Part shown: piece after piece, positions 35,702 through 49,193 of the stretch | Position numbering within the stretch: the stretch's first letter is position 1 | Layout: each line of letters begins with the position of its first letter | Assembly (NCBI GenBank): GCA_025331435.1 | Contig: JAIWNI010000021.1 | Coordinates: 186,001-250,000 of the forward strand | Length of the DNA: 64,000 nt | From: Choanephora cucurbitarum | Taxonomy: Eukaryota > Mucoromycota > Mucoromycetes > Mucorales > Choanephoraceae | Reading direction: 5' to 3' | Program-made: the position numbers and the translations under genes | Notes under the pieces: model-generated | What the model saw: the letters and a program-made list of their open reading frames with translations, nothing else | Database searches by the model: none | Told to the model about the DNA's origin: nothing

Positions 35702-37620
35702 TCATTGGGCTTTGGCAGGTTCTTCCGTTAATAGATCTGTCAATTCAACGGTTAAATGAGAGCTATTTCCTGCCATCAGCCATTGATATGCTATTGCCTG
35801 TAAAAAGCAAAAGAAGTTCTTTTGATTATGGCAATGACAAGCTAACTTCTAGCTTTGGTTAATGGTTTAACAACGAAATTGTAGTCATTTGATTTGAAAC
35901 TCTGCTTCTTTGGTTTGCAATTATAGGCTGTTTAGATTCGCCAACATCATTTTGTATCAGCAAATCAAGACTGAAGCTGGAAATAAAAGCTAGCCTTTAG
36001 AGGACATTTTATCAGCAATACGGAAGATGTAGTCACTAATGAATTGCCCAAGCAAGATAGTATAGCTGTCCAAGAAATTGATAAGACAAATACTATATTT
36101 ATAGCACAATACAAAACCCTTTTTTAAATGACAGCTTGTGTAACATGTGGGATTCTGTTGTTTGAAGTAAGCTACTAGCACTCTTTATACTTTCTGTTAT
36201 TCAAAAAACAAAAAAGAAAATCTAGGCATCTAAGCCAAAAACTGATAGAAAAATATATCTCCTTTTACTAAATACAGTGCATGTTCAAGAGAACTACAGT
36301 AATTCTAATTCAGGTATACAGACATAATTTCCAGTAATGATTACTCAGCCAACATAAGATACTCTATTAGAGCTACAGAACACATTCTGTGAATTGTGTG
36401 ATATAACTCTCATAATCTCATGATTACTGTCATTTGGCTTAATGGCTTACGTCGAAACAAGAAATCAGCAGGAAACTGCAGCAGACCAAACAAGCATATG
36501 TTTGATGATACAGCCATAAACGGGTATCTTGCTCTATTCCTTATGTATTAAATCATTGAATATAGAATCTGTAAGAACTTTATAATTGCTATTGTATCTC
36601 CACCACTTTAAAAGTGTCAATTACGGAAAAACTTTAGGGAAATAATTTTCGGCGGCATCTCCCTTTCAGCATAACTAAATTGATGCATGGATGCTTCAAG
36701 GATCCATGTGCTATATATTATATTGTAATCCAAAGGCTCCTTCAATTATTCAAGATGATAGAGTTTACCAGTTCTTGTCATATGTCCATCAGCTTTTCCT
36801 TCTTTGATATTCTGCTAGTGAATTAGTTTTCTTTTCATTGTCCTCATCAGTCCCCGACTTATAATGTGCATCAAGTATTCTCTTTTGGTGTTTACCTATA
36901 AAAAAAAAAAGGCAAAGTTCATTGTATCTTTTGCTCTTTCTGAACAATGCAAGCATCTACTTGCTCCTATAAATTGTGATCTGTACTTCCCTTTTTTAGA
37001 TTAGACCTTAAGACATATGCACATGATATTAACATTATTTAGTTCTTCAAAAGACTTACAAAGCCTGTCTTACTTCAGTGATCGTCTGCTCAACTCGGGC
37101 CGCGAACTTGCTATTGGATAGAATAGAACAGAGCTACTGATCAATTATATAGTCCGTATCATTAGCTTATTTACATTATAAATGGCTAACCTATCTCGTC
37201 AATGTCAATCTGATAAGGTAGAGCTTCCTACTCAACAGCGATCTCCTGGGCAATCAACCTATTTCCTTTGCTTTGTTCATCGATTTTTAAAAGCTATGTA
37301 TTTCTTTGCGAATATCAGACTTTATGGGTGTAACTGCGTGTCTTGGCTAAGTGATACCTTTTTGTCTTTCAAACCCCTATTGTAAACGAAAGCTTTGGCT
37401 CTTACACTTGTCCAATAATGTTGCTCAAATGCTTTAAATATTCTTTTGTGGTATGTCCATCGAATAAACGTGCTTTAAATATGACTTTTAGTTATTTATT
37501 TCTATTGGTGTTTTCTAAAAAAAAAATTGCAGATGACGCTTGTCTGCACTTTGTTGTCAACGAATACAATGCTATATTTTCACATGTAACAATTCTTTTC
37601 TTAGAAAAAGAAAGTTGCTG
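35702..37620 (-). pseudogene. Coding-like exon fragments of an unidentified gene, possibly decayed
   Basis: Several minus-strand stretches look protein-coding and have splice-like borders. In 5'-3' order: IFKARLFDGHTTKEYLKHL with NIIGQ (about 37465), then KIDEQSKGNRLIAQEIAVE followed by an in-frame TAG and EALPYQIDIDEI (about 37190-37290), KFAARVEQTITE before a GTAAG donor (about 37077), KHQKRILDAHYKSGTDEDNE (about 36810-36900), NDYNFVVKPLTKAR (about 35850-35900), and a last exon AIAYQWLMAGNSSHLTVELT..EEPAKAQ ending with TGA at 35702-35704. The fragments do not all join in one frame and one stop is internal. Either this is a pseudogene or I have missed small exons. No family recognised. Confidence 0.3.
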
Positions 37621-37787
37621 AAACGGCTTATGCTTGGTAACTCCATAAACACACAGTCTATTTACAGCCACACAGGGAGTATCAAAGCCTTCTCCGACAG
37701 CTCATGCAATATGGTGTAGCCGACCTAGAAGAAGTCCTAGCCCGGCTTAAATTAGTGACCGATACACCTTTATCCTACAATGAATAA
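37533..37787 (+). pseudogene. 3' exons of an unidentified plus-strand gene or remnant
   Basis: Three exon-like blocks (37533-37585, 37605-37636, 37676-37787) join in phase to read DACLHFVVNEYNAIFSHKKK, VAETAYAWEYQSLLRQLMQY and then GVADLEEVLARLKLVTDTPL with a TAA at 37785-37787. Splice borders are good (ttgcag, cat|gtaac, tcttag, ttg|gtaac, cacag). No upstream exon in phase was found; the expected preceding exon contains a stop. It overlaps the minus-strand debris at its left edge, so at most one of the two readings there is right. No family recognised. Confidence 0.32.
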
Positions 37788-38015
37788 GCACAAGGAACTC
37801 CGATAATATTAATTATTGAACAGAAGCAAGCCAAAAGACCATTTTTAGATAATTCTAATCAAAACAGATTAAATTTCTAGCCCTTCCCTTCCTTCTCTTT
37901 CACTCCTTTTTTTGGATCTCTCTTTCTTCGTATTTTTAAAAAGAGAAAAAGAGCAGCATTAACGAGCAGCTGGCAGCAGTAAATTCTTTTCCTTTTTTCT
38001 CTTCTGATATACACT

Positions 38016-41000
38016 ATGCTCTCCAAACTACTACGACAAAATAAGAGTGCATTGGACGATGAACAAAAGAAACAGAAAAGCGCCTTTCCAACAGCTTCGA
38101 CTGAGAGGCGTACTATTTATGTAAACATGGAGATCCCAGCTGAAGAGCTTGATGACTACGGGCAACCCAACACCTCGTACGTTTCAAACCAAATACAGAC
38201 TGCCAAATACACTTGGTACACGTTTCTACCGAAAAACCTGTTTGAACAGTTTCGAGGTATTGCCAACTTGTACTTTCTGTTTTTGGTCGTCCTTCAGATG
38301 TTTCCTCTCTTCAGTACCTCAGCCTCACCTGTTTTGGTGATATTGCCGTTGGCTGCCATTCTTGTTATTACAGGAGCAAAAGATGCTGTCGAAGATAACA
38401 AACGACATCAAACAGATGAAAGTGTCAATAAAGCTACTGCATATACCCTTTCCGACTGGAAAAACGTGAACATACCAATCCACAAAGTACCCAAGTGGAA
38501 ACGTCTATTGAATTCAATTAAGAAAATCTTGACACTCCCTTTACAGAGAAATCAAAAAAACAATCAGTTTGAATTAGCCTCACGAGGAAATGGCTTGACT
38601 AGATCAGACACCACATACACAAACGCCACTATCAGCCAATCCTCAACAGCACCCAAATCAGTAGCGTCTACATTGAAAAATACGTTCAAGTCAACAACAT
38701 CACTTTCGAAAATAGTTCTTAAACGTAAGAGCCGTATGCCATATAGACCAGGTCAAGTTCCCCATTCAGTGCTTCGATCTAATACAAAAAAGGGTGATGT
38801 ATCTCAGCAGAACAAGAAGAAAAAGCGACAATCTACTTCAATCCGTCAGCCACTCGACAAAAGATGGCATCGTACCTTATGGGAAAACATTAGAGTTGGC
38901 GATTATGTATGTCTCCGTAACGACGAAGCCGTGCCTGCTGATATTGTTGTGCTTTCAAGTTCAGAGCCTGATGGGCTTTGTTATGTTGAAACACAAAATT
39001 TAGATGGTGAAACAAACCTGAAGATCAAACGATCCCTTCAAGCCACTAATGAAATTAATACGCCTGAGCATTGTGAACGCTCTAAATTTTACATTGAAAG
39101 TGAACCACCTCATGCCAACCTGTATACCTACAATGGTGTCCTAAAATGGAAAATTGAAAATAACGGCTCAAGACAAATAGACAGTATAGACGAAGGACTT
39201 GCTTTAGACCAACACAACATGACTGACGGATCAATCACTTTAACTGAAGAATATGAAGATGACGATGTATTTCATGAGGTGATAGACGATGATGATTTAG
39301 AGGATGTGTCGCATGAAAAGACAGAAGCCATTACTGCAAGCTCTGTTCTTCTGCGTGGTTGTGTTTTGCGTAACACAGGCTGGGTAATTGGTTTGGTCTT
39401 GTTTACTGGTAATGAGACCAAGATTATGTTGAATTCAGGCAAAACGCCAAGCAAGCAAAGTAAAATGGAAAAAGCTACAAACCCCTATGTAAGTGAAGTT
39501 TCATCCTTCATTTTTGTCCCCATCATTTCTTCCATGGTATGTCATACTTATTGTATTTTTTTTTAGGTCATTTTCAATTTCGCCCTATTGTTGATTCTCT
39601 GTTTGATTTGTTCTATCGCAGCAAGTATTGTCTACAGCAGCCACAGTTCATCTACTTATTTTGAGAGCAAAGATGCAGAAAGTGGCACTATGGAAGGTTT
39701 CATTATGTTCTGGTAAGATACACAGCATTATTTTCCTGTTAGACCTGAAGACAGATTTCTGACTGCTTTATCTTAGGACATCACTGGTCATTTATCAAAA
39801 TATCATTCCTATTTCACTTTATATCTCTGTTCAAATCGTGAAAACTGCAGCCGTAAGCAAGAAAAAAAGATAGCAGATTTGGGCAATTGTATTAACCAAA
39901 GCATCATCATAGGCCTATTTTATCCATTCTGACCTCGACCTTTACAATGACAGACTAGATCAGCCCTGCACACCTAAAACTTGGAATATATCAGACGACC
40001 TTGGTCAGATAGAATACATTTTCTCAGACAAGACCGGCACTCTAACTCAGAACATCATGGAATTTCGGCGCTGTACAATTAATGGTGTGTCTTATGGTCT
40101 TGGCGATACAGAGGCTGCCGTCGGAGCTAAGTTGAGGGATGATGATGAGCAAGGTGGTGGAAATGGCGGCGACGTAGCACTAGAGTCTGCCAAGATTTCA
40201 AGCCAAATTGATCTAGACAAAGCGCGCGTGGAAATGTTGGAAAAGCAAAGCAATTTGTTTGATCACAAATACCTCAATCCAAATTCAACCTTCGTAGATC
40301 CACAATTGTTCGATGACATTGGTGCCCAGGACCAACATTCCCAAACGCTTGTTCATTTCTTTTCTGCATTGGCTTTATGCCACACAGTTATCCCTGAAAT
40401 CCCTGACGAAGACAAGCCAAATGAAATTGAATATAAAGCCCAGTCTCCTGATGAAGCAGCCTTAGTAGCCACAGCAAGAGATATGGGATTTACCTTTGTT
40501 GCAAGAGAACAAGACAATGTGCTCGTTGACATCATGGGTGAACAAAGAACTTTCCAACTGTTACATGTTTTGGAATTCAATTCCACGCGTAAACGTATGA
40601 GTGTTATCATGCGCTCTCCGGTTGACAACCAAATCATTCTATTGTGTAAAGGTGCTGATTCGGTTATCTATGAGCGATTGTCTACCGGCATTGAAAAGCT
40701 GACAGATAAAGCAAGTCAAGAACAGGTTCGAGTTAGAGAGGAAACATTACAGCATTTGGCCACATTTGCAAATGAAGGTAAGAAGATCAATTAGGATGCT
40801 AATCAAAGAAATCTCATCTAATCACTCCATCCTCGATAACTTAGGTCTTCGTACACTTTGTATTGCTAGCCGTGTCGTTGAGGAAAAAGAATACCAAGAA
40901 TGGGCTGCTCGTTACAAGAATGCATCTAACAGTATTCGCAACCGCGAAGAAGAAATTGAACGCGTTTGTGAAGAAATCGAAACATCTCTAAACCTTATTG

Positions 41001-43229
41001 GTGGAACTGCTATTGAAGACAAACTGCAAGAAGGTGTTCCTAACACAATTGCCGTCCTCGCTGAAGCTGGTATAAAAATCTGGGTATTGACAGGTGACAA
41101 GGTTGAAACTGCTATCAATATCGGCTTTGCTTGTAATTTGCTTACACGCGATATGCTTTTGATAAGTGTAAACGCTCATAGCGAAGAAGAGACAATTGAC
41201 CAATTACGTAAAGCGCTTGAAGAAGTAACTGAAAAATCAAAATTACAAAAGTGTGCACTTGTTATTGATGGTGAATCATTGAAATATGCACTTGAATCAA
41301 ATTGTAAGGACCAACTATTGGAGCTCGGTACTCAATGTCGTGCTGTTGTCTGCTGTCGTGTAAGTCCTATGCAAAAGGCCAAGGTTGTCAACTTAGTCAA
41401 GAAGGGTCTCAAAGTCATGACTTTGGCTATCGGTGACGGTGCAAATGATGTATCAATGATTCAAGAGGCCAATGTAGGCGTAGGTATCTCGGGTGAAGAA
41501 GGCAGACAAGCTGTTATGGCGTCCGATTATGCCATTGCTCAATTCAAATATCTGAGTAAATTACTCTTGGTTCATGGCCGTTGGTCCTATTTGCGTACTT
41601 CTGAAATGATCTTTACTTTCTTTTACAAGAACATTATGTGGACACTTGTGTTGTTTTGGTATCAATTGATGTGTGGGTAATGTGTTAATTTATCAAACTA
41701 CTTCTTTTTGGCAGCCTTACTCACATATTTCGTATAGCTTTTCTGGTACAATGATGTTTGATTACTCCTATATTACTCTGTATAACTTGGTGTTCACGTC
41801 ATTGCCTTGTATCTTTGCAGGTAAGAAGAACTAAAGAGATCACAAGAAAATCTTATACTTACAATCTATTTTAGGAATTTTCGATCAAGACCTTAAAGCC
41901 GAATATTCGTTTAAATTTCCTCAACTGTATTTGATGGGTATCCGTAATGACAAGTTTACTACCTCAAGATTCCTGTTGACTGTGCTTGATGCAATCTATC
42001 AATCAGCTGTCTGTTTTGGTCTTCCCTACATGGTCTTCATTGGACCTAAATTGAGCAATGATGGATACGACACTGAAGGTGTAACTGAACTGGGTACCTT
42101 CATCGCTGGTATTGCAGTTGTGGTTGCCAATGTTCTTGTTGGATTTACTATCTTTAGTTGGACATGGATCATGTTCTTATGTATCATTCTCTCAAGTGCA
42201 ACCTATTTCATCTGGACTGGTATTTATTCCAACATCTTGACCTTTACTTTTTATGGTGAGGCTATTTTGTTTGGTGAAGGCACTTTCTGGCTCTGTTTGA
42301 TCCTAACATTTGCTGTCTGCTTGTTCCCTCGTTATCTTGCCAAGTTCTACCTCCAGATGTATCATCCCTTTGACAACGATATTATAAGAGAAGCAGTGCT
42401 TTCTAAGCAATCAGGTAGAATCAAGTTTAGTCGTGGACGCTACATGGATGAAGAAGAAGAAGCACTTCCAATCAACTTGGTCCGCTCGCATTCAGAAAAC
42501 CCTCAACAATTCGAGGAGAATAGCTATGCCATGAAAGAAAAGAAACGCAGTCGATTTGGATTGCGTCGCACTGACACAAACGCTTCTGGTAGAAGCGAGA
42601 TTATGAACATGAAGACAGGTGCACGTACATCATTCAATGGTTTCGCTTATTCTTCAGATGATTCTCACGTATTTGAAGAATACAGAAAGTCTGTATACCG
42701 AACAAATACTGGAAGTGATTTACTTCGAACAAGTCTTGTTCAAAAGGCTCGGTTATCTATGATGTCTGCATCAAAGAAGAAGGGTCAAGACTGGATGCCT
42801 ATTGATAATTTCAAACTACGAAAGAAATCGCCTGCTAGCCTAGGCAAGAAGATGATCAAAGCAGTCAAGAACCGTATTGCACACAATCAAGCCAAGACAA
42901 ACAGTAATACAAGATCAGCATCTGATGGCGCATCTTCTGTATATGGATCAAGTTTGATTAATACAGAAAGCCTTGACAACATTACTCTTCTAGCTCCTAC
43001 TACAGATCCAACTGGTCAGAACTTTGTTGCCCCTATTCCACCTTCCTCTCCATCTACTGAAAACCTTCACTACAATACCGATATGCAACCTGTCCAGCCA
43101 TTGTCGGTTCACCAAGGCCACCAAAATAACTATCATGAGGCAACTCATGTAGACGAAGACCAGCAACGCATTGGTCAAGACAACCAACCAGAGTCAAAAC
43201 CATATTCATCTTCACAGCATCATTACTAG
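38016..43229 (+). CDS. P4-type ATPase, Dnf1/Dnf2-like phospholipid flippase
   Basis: Seven exons (38016-39488, 39567-39712, 39777-39852, 39913-40777, 40845-41676, 41738-41820, 41875-43229) give 1609 residues, close to the length of yeast Dnf1/Dnf2. Family blocks: TWYTFLPKNLFEQFRGIANL before TM1-2, the phosphorylation loop FSDKTGTLTQN (about 602), ETNLKIKRSL (actuator DGETNLK), KGADSVIYERL (nucleotide binding), GDGANDVSMIQEA and GISGEEGRQAVMASDYAI in the hinge, and a run of C-terminal membrane spans. These pumps move phosphatidylcholine/ethanolamine and, for Dnf1/2, lyso- and glucosyl-lipids to the cytosolic leaflet. The N-terminal cytoplasmic insert (around KWKRLLNSIKK) and the 270-residue Ser/Asn-rich tail suit kinase regulation. 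The next gene starts 268 bp downstream on the same strand. Confidence 0.95.
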
Positions 43230-43497
43230 CATTGAACTGTATACACCCATACCATAAAGACCTGTCTTTAATATACATATATACATATACACGCATTCAC
43301 TTTTATATACCTGATAGATTGTACAAATAAAACATAGTTTTTGTGTAGATCCAAACACGACGTCATTTTGAGGCCCGAACATTGTCGGTTCTTCATTTTA
43401 TCCTGTTGATTCCAAGAAACTCTTAGTGTCTCATAATTCCTATATTTACTACTTTGCTTTCTTTTTGTTTCTTTTTGTTTCCTTTTAATTTACTATT

Positions 43498-46400
43498 ATG
43501 ACAAGGCAGATATCAACTTCACCTAAAAGTGAAAACGTAAGCCATTCATTTATTTCAAATTGAAATTGATTACAAAGGAAAAATTACTTATCCTATCAAT
43601 TTCTTGTTACTATGCATGATAGACATTAGAAAAAAAGAATATGAGTGGTACGAAAAATACAATAAATTTGTCATTTCATTTAATTGATAGCCTTCTAGAT
43701 GTAGATAACGATAAAGACAATAAACCGCTAAATAAGATGATGCGCGCCATGTCAGAGATTTCAATTGAATGCGATACAATTCAATCCAATGACAGCAGAA
43801 GTCTATTATTAGACGACCATACAAACTATTCTGATCGACGGCTGCTCGAAACGAAAGTGAGGTCAGCCTTCGAGTTACCCAGTACTGAACTGCTGAACAA
43901 TGGTACGACAAACAAAGAGAAAACAAAGGAGTCCTTTTCACTGATCACCGTTTCAACATAATAGAGTTCCCTTGTTATCTGATACGTTTGGTCACATTGC
44001 CAGGCTGGATGTACATCACTTCCAACTATGTTTGCTTTTACGCTTCGTTGCCAGGAAAGAAGGTAACCCATTCGTTGTCTGCATTTGAAATATTGCACAT
44101 ACTTAAACGACTTGAAAGAGACTGATCAGTTTGCTTTATACATTGAATTAGAAAGGACCTTACAAAGCAGGTTATTTATCAAAAAAGAATCATATCACAT
44201 CACCTCGAACATATCGATATTATTTCGAACTCAAGAACCATGTGTTTTCTTGGTACGCTTCAGCAGAGACTAAGTATGCTCCAATTAACAGTATCGACCT
44301 GAAATGTATCACCAAGATTGAGCCCTCCAGACATAAGAAACATGGAATTCGATTAACAACAAACACACACCATCACTATACCATTATTGCTGACTCTGAG
44401 CTTTCTCGTCGTGAATGGATGGATGAACTGCGAAGAGGCGTCTTTATGGCTCAGCATGCTGGCAACAGTGTCCGGATTGTACTGCCTTTTTCAAAGATAA
44501 CAAATGTAGACAAACCTTTGGTATTCCAATTTGCAACGAGCATTCGGATTCGATTCCAAGATGATTTGTTGAGTGATAATTCGGTGGGCGAAGAAGATGT
44601 GAGTGTAGAGTAAAGAACAAGAGGAAAACGTTTCTTGACTGATCTCTATCTTGATCTCTAGTACTATTTCTCGTTTTTTCCAGATATAGATAAAGCTTTT
44701 CATGAAATTGTTACCAATTGGACAATCAAGACAGCTCATCTCAACATAACACGGGAAGAAAGAAATGAGCCAGTAGAACCGCAGCCACCTGCTAATGGCA
44801 ATAGCTTCCTGAGTTTCGATAGTTTTCTAGATAATATATCCACAGCTGCGTTACCAACAGTTTTAATGGGAAAGCTTGTCAATATTACCAGTTTGTTCCA
44901 AATGCAACAGCGATCTGTAGCCACAGGCGACGCTGAGGATGCCCTGAATGACAAAGACAGCACAGATGAAAGCGAAGATGAGTCAGATACAAAGCAGACT
45001 GAAAGAGGTCTTGCTGAGGCTTCACCTACCTCATCTTCTAAGTCAAAAAGGAATTCATTTTTTAGCAAATCAGTTCCGGATGTATCAGAAAGTACGGAAG
45101 TATCTAATCTTGCAGTAAGTACCCCAAGCACCACAGATAGATCGGTCGTCAAAAAGAGGCCACATTCTGCCTCTTACTCGTTTACTAAAATGCCATGGTC
45201 AATCAAGAACCAAGTTTCTCGAACAGACAACAATAAATCCTCTGTAGATAGCCTATCAGGCAAAACGGCACCTTCTACTAGTCAGCAAACGAATGCAACG
45301 ACCCGAAGCAGAAATAGCTCATTGTCTTCTATACGACAACATATATCGCCTACTTACTTATACAACAAACTTCATACTCACGCAGCATCTACGTCGCCAT
45401 CTCCAGATGTTGCCAACACTGATATGACACATCCTAGTGCTGATATATCATTGATGAGTCATGAGGACTCAGATCGTGAAAAGAACCATTTGGCTCCCAC
45501 AACTACTCGTAAACAGCGTGCAAAGAGCGTAGGCTCTGCCATTCTTACAAGTACATGGAGCAAGTTAGCACCAAGTATTATCGACAATTACTACCAGCAG
45601 CAACATATCAATGAAAATAATCATCTTCATCCAAAAGGGCCTGTCTGGCTAAGCGATAGCATTATTGAAGAGTTGGAGAATTTCATACAACCTAGTCAAT
45701 ATGATGGCAGTGATTCAGAAAGTGATACAGACTCAGAAGGTCAAACTGTGCTTGAGTCATTCAAATCAACAGGAAATGATTTACTGAAACAAGGACAACA
45801 GGATACTATGAATGAGCACTTGAATGCCAACTTCCCAATGTTGTTAGAAGCCGAAAAAGTAAATGCTGGTATGTGTTTTTAACCAGGTTATCTATATGAT
45901 ATTTATTAAGCAAAAAATAGTATTCAAAGCATCCTTCTGGCGAACCATTCCTTATAGTGGCAAGATATATATCACAGACAAATTCTTTTGCTTCCATAGT
46001 AGAGTACTTGCAGGACAACAGAAGTTCATTGTGTCATGGCAAGATGTAATTAAAGTTAAGAAAATCAAGACACGAAACTACCAACTTCTCTATGGCATGA
46101 CCATGATTGTAAAAGACATTCCAGATGAGGTATAGCAAAACAAGAAAAAAGGTCTATTTCCGATTCTTATATTGTTGCAATACCTATCTTTTTTGTAGGT
46201 CTATTTTGATTTTTATTCTGTAAGATTACGAAATCTGTGCTATTCTATATGTCAGCTGAAAAAGACAAAAGAAGATGACTTTGATGCAAGGTAAACAACA
46301 TGCATTTCTTTCTTCTCTTCTCCGTGTTTTTTGTTAATGACTTGCTTTTGTCTAATCAAACCAATATATGGTATTTTCTGTAGTTCTGTTCATTCTAAAG

Positions 46401-48177
46401 CGTCCAATGCTATTTCTTTGGCTAGCAGTATAATTTTAGATCGACCAGAACATGTTGAGCCTCCCCTTGACTATGGTAAGCATTTCCTTGATATAAGAGA
46501 CAAAAGCTGTTTGGCTAACAGAAACACTTGTCTTAGATGGCCCGCCATTGTTATCCTCTTCTTCCATCATTTCAAAGCCTTCTATCAAATTCAAGAAGCC
46601 GACAAAGCCTTTACATATAACATGCCTTACCATTGGATCAAGAGGAGATGTTCAGCCTTATTTGGCTCTTTGCAAAGAGCTTCAAAAGGATGGGCATACC
46701 TGTAGAATTGCTACACATCCTGAATATGAGAAATGGGTAACTGATCACAATGTTGAATTCAGGTCCATTGGTGGTGATCCAGGCGATTTGATGGTAATTT
46801 GCTTAGTAATGAATGACTATCTTTGCTTCTTTGAAACTAATCATGCAATGATGAAAATTAGAAACTTTGCATCGATAACAGTTTCTTGTCCGTTTCTTTT
46901 ATCAGAGAAGGAACCAAATTCGTAAAGTATCTGTAGTTTATTAGAGCTAGTCTCAAGTACTCACTTTAGATCTGCATTAGTTCTTCACCTGGTTCGAAAA
47001 TCTACTTGCATCCTCATACGAAGCATGCAAAGGTACTGATGTGATCATCGAAAGCCCTAGTGCCATGGTAGGCGTACATATGGCCGAAAAGCTTCAGGTT
47101 CCCTACTTTAGAAGCATGCCGTTTCCTTTCACGCGTACAGCCAAATTCCCGCATCCTTTTGCCACACAAACAACTGCAGGTGGGCGCGTATTTAATGACA
47201 TGACTTACGTTATGATCGATACAGCATTATGGGCTGGCACTTCGCGATATATTAATCGATTTAGACGTGAGGTACTTCAGTTGCCCAACACAAACTTGGA
47301 CCGCCTTGAGCTCTGGAAAGTACCTCATCTTTATTCTTTCAGTCCTACAGTCGTTCACCCACCCAAAGATTGGCCAGACTATATCCACTGCACTGGTTAT
47401 TGGTTTCTAGACAATCCTGACAAGTCTTGGCAACCCCATGCTTCTCTCATGGAATTTTTGCAAAGCAAGAATGATAAACGTCCAATTGTCTATATTGGAT
47501 TCGGTTCCATTATTGTACCAGATCCTGTTGAAACAACACGTATGATAGTTGATTCAGTATTGAAAGCAAATGTGCGTGCTATCATCTGTAAAGGATGGTC
47601 ATCGAGAACAAGCAGCAACGTAAGCAGCGGCTTAACAAAAAATACAAGTCGTCATAAGAAATCTAGATCAGAAGCTGATGTTGGGAACATCAAGCAAGAA
47701 GAAGATGAACAGGATGAAGATAGTGAACAAATGCTAGATCAACATCCTGGAACAATCTATCAAATCGATTCTGTACCACATGATTGGCTTTTCCCTCAAA
47801 TACAAGGCGTTGTGCATCATGGTGGAGCAGGCACTACTGCTGCCGGTCTAAGAGCTGGTCTGCCAACTGTGATCAAGCCCTTTTTTGGTGACCAACGGTT
47901 TTGGGGTCAGCGCGTTGAAGAGTTACAAGTAGGAGTTTGCCTAACTAAGCTGAAAGAGGCACAGCTGACCGAGGCTCTCAAGACAATCACACAAGACGAG
48001 GCAATGGTTATCAAGGCTCAAAGATTGGGTGAAGCTATTCGAAAGGTAAGCTTGATTACAGATAGAGAAGACCAATACTGATTTTGTTCTGTGTAGGAAA
48101 ATGGTCCTCGTAATGCAGTAGAAAACATGTATCGAGAATTGGAGTTTGCAAAAACACAAAGAATATCTCATTCATAA
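43498..48177 (+). CDS. ATG26: Sterol 3-beta-glucosyltransferase (UGT51/Atg26 type)
   Basis: Twelve exons (43498-43536, 43623-43902, 43965-44062, 44152-44598, 44662-45868, 45921-46129, 46199-46290, 46384-46475, 46537-46793, 46862-46921, 46981-48045, 48097-48177) give 1308 residues with the full Atg26 layout. First [55 protein letters not shown] long Ser-rich linker. Second [24 protein letters not shown]. Glycosyltransferase: [35 protein letters not shown], and the UDP-sugar site [20 protein letters not shown] followed by [12 protein letters not shown]. The enzyme transfers glucose from UDP-glucose to ergosterol at membranes; in some yeasts it is needed for pexophagy. Several junctions were fixed by conservation of PH and catalytic residues. 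Confidence 0.95.
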
Positions 48178-49193
48178 CCGCAACAAGCATAGTATACCAT
48201 GTATCATATGACTCAATAACTTTAATTCATATACCACTCTATACATAAGATCCGCTTAAAGAATAAGACAAGATATCACACAAAGCTTCAGCCTGATTTT
48301 CAAGTCGAATAAACACATGCCAAGCACATGCAGACTTTGCTTTTTTTCTTCTTCCTGCATCTTTATAGTCTGAATGTATTTAGAAATAAAATCAAAATGT
48401 AATATCTTGTCTACAAGTTGTTGAAGGAATCAGCTGCTCTAACTTCACTGAGCTAGCAATGATTGAAGAACAAGGAAGGTTGAACGGAAACTCAGCATGT
48501 ATGAACAAGCGCTTTGGCACATTCAATGCCAAATGTCAGCACTCTTAATGATTCATTTTTTTAAATGTTGCATGTGCTTTACAAACACCAAGACATAGTT
48601 GTTATCCATTCAAGTTATTTTCATTGTTGTTTCTGATATAAAGAAAAGAGAGAGGCCCTTTAGCTTAAAAGGAGCCCCTATATCCTGAACAAAGAGCGAA
48701 CCACTCTTTGCTCTAACTTACTTCTCTGTTTCAGAGAAGAGTTATAAGAACCGAAAAAAAATGCAGAAAACCACTTTCTTTTATAGTTGTTCAAAACAAA
48801 TATATATCAAAGTTTGAATTGTTTCAGTTTTCTGAAAAAAGTATCTGTTTAATCAACTATCTATCATCATGATAAACTATAGCATCATATGCTTCAACTC
48901 CTTTGCATAATTTCCTTTCATGTATCACTCCATATGCTTCTTGATACATTTCCCTTACTGAAAATTAAATCACTATCTCACATACAAAAAAAAAAATGTT
49001 TTCCTTCCCAAATGTTCTGTTTTATTGCAAGTTTGGATGAGAAGCAGAAGCTAAACTCAATAAGGTGCCTGAGACTCTTCTGGCTGATTTGGGTGGAACA
49101 CTGTTTGATGTAGAACTGTTGGACCCTATCATTGTTTTTTTTAAAAAATAAATGCATGAATACACGAATTATTAGATCAAGAAATTAGACAAC
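48178..49193. other. Intergenic between convergent genes, nothing recognised
   Basis: About 1.0 kb. An exception to the tight packing of convergent genes in this window. No coding region, tRNA or repeat seen. Confidence 0.45.
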
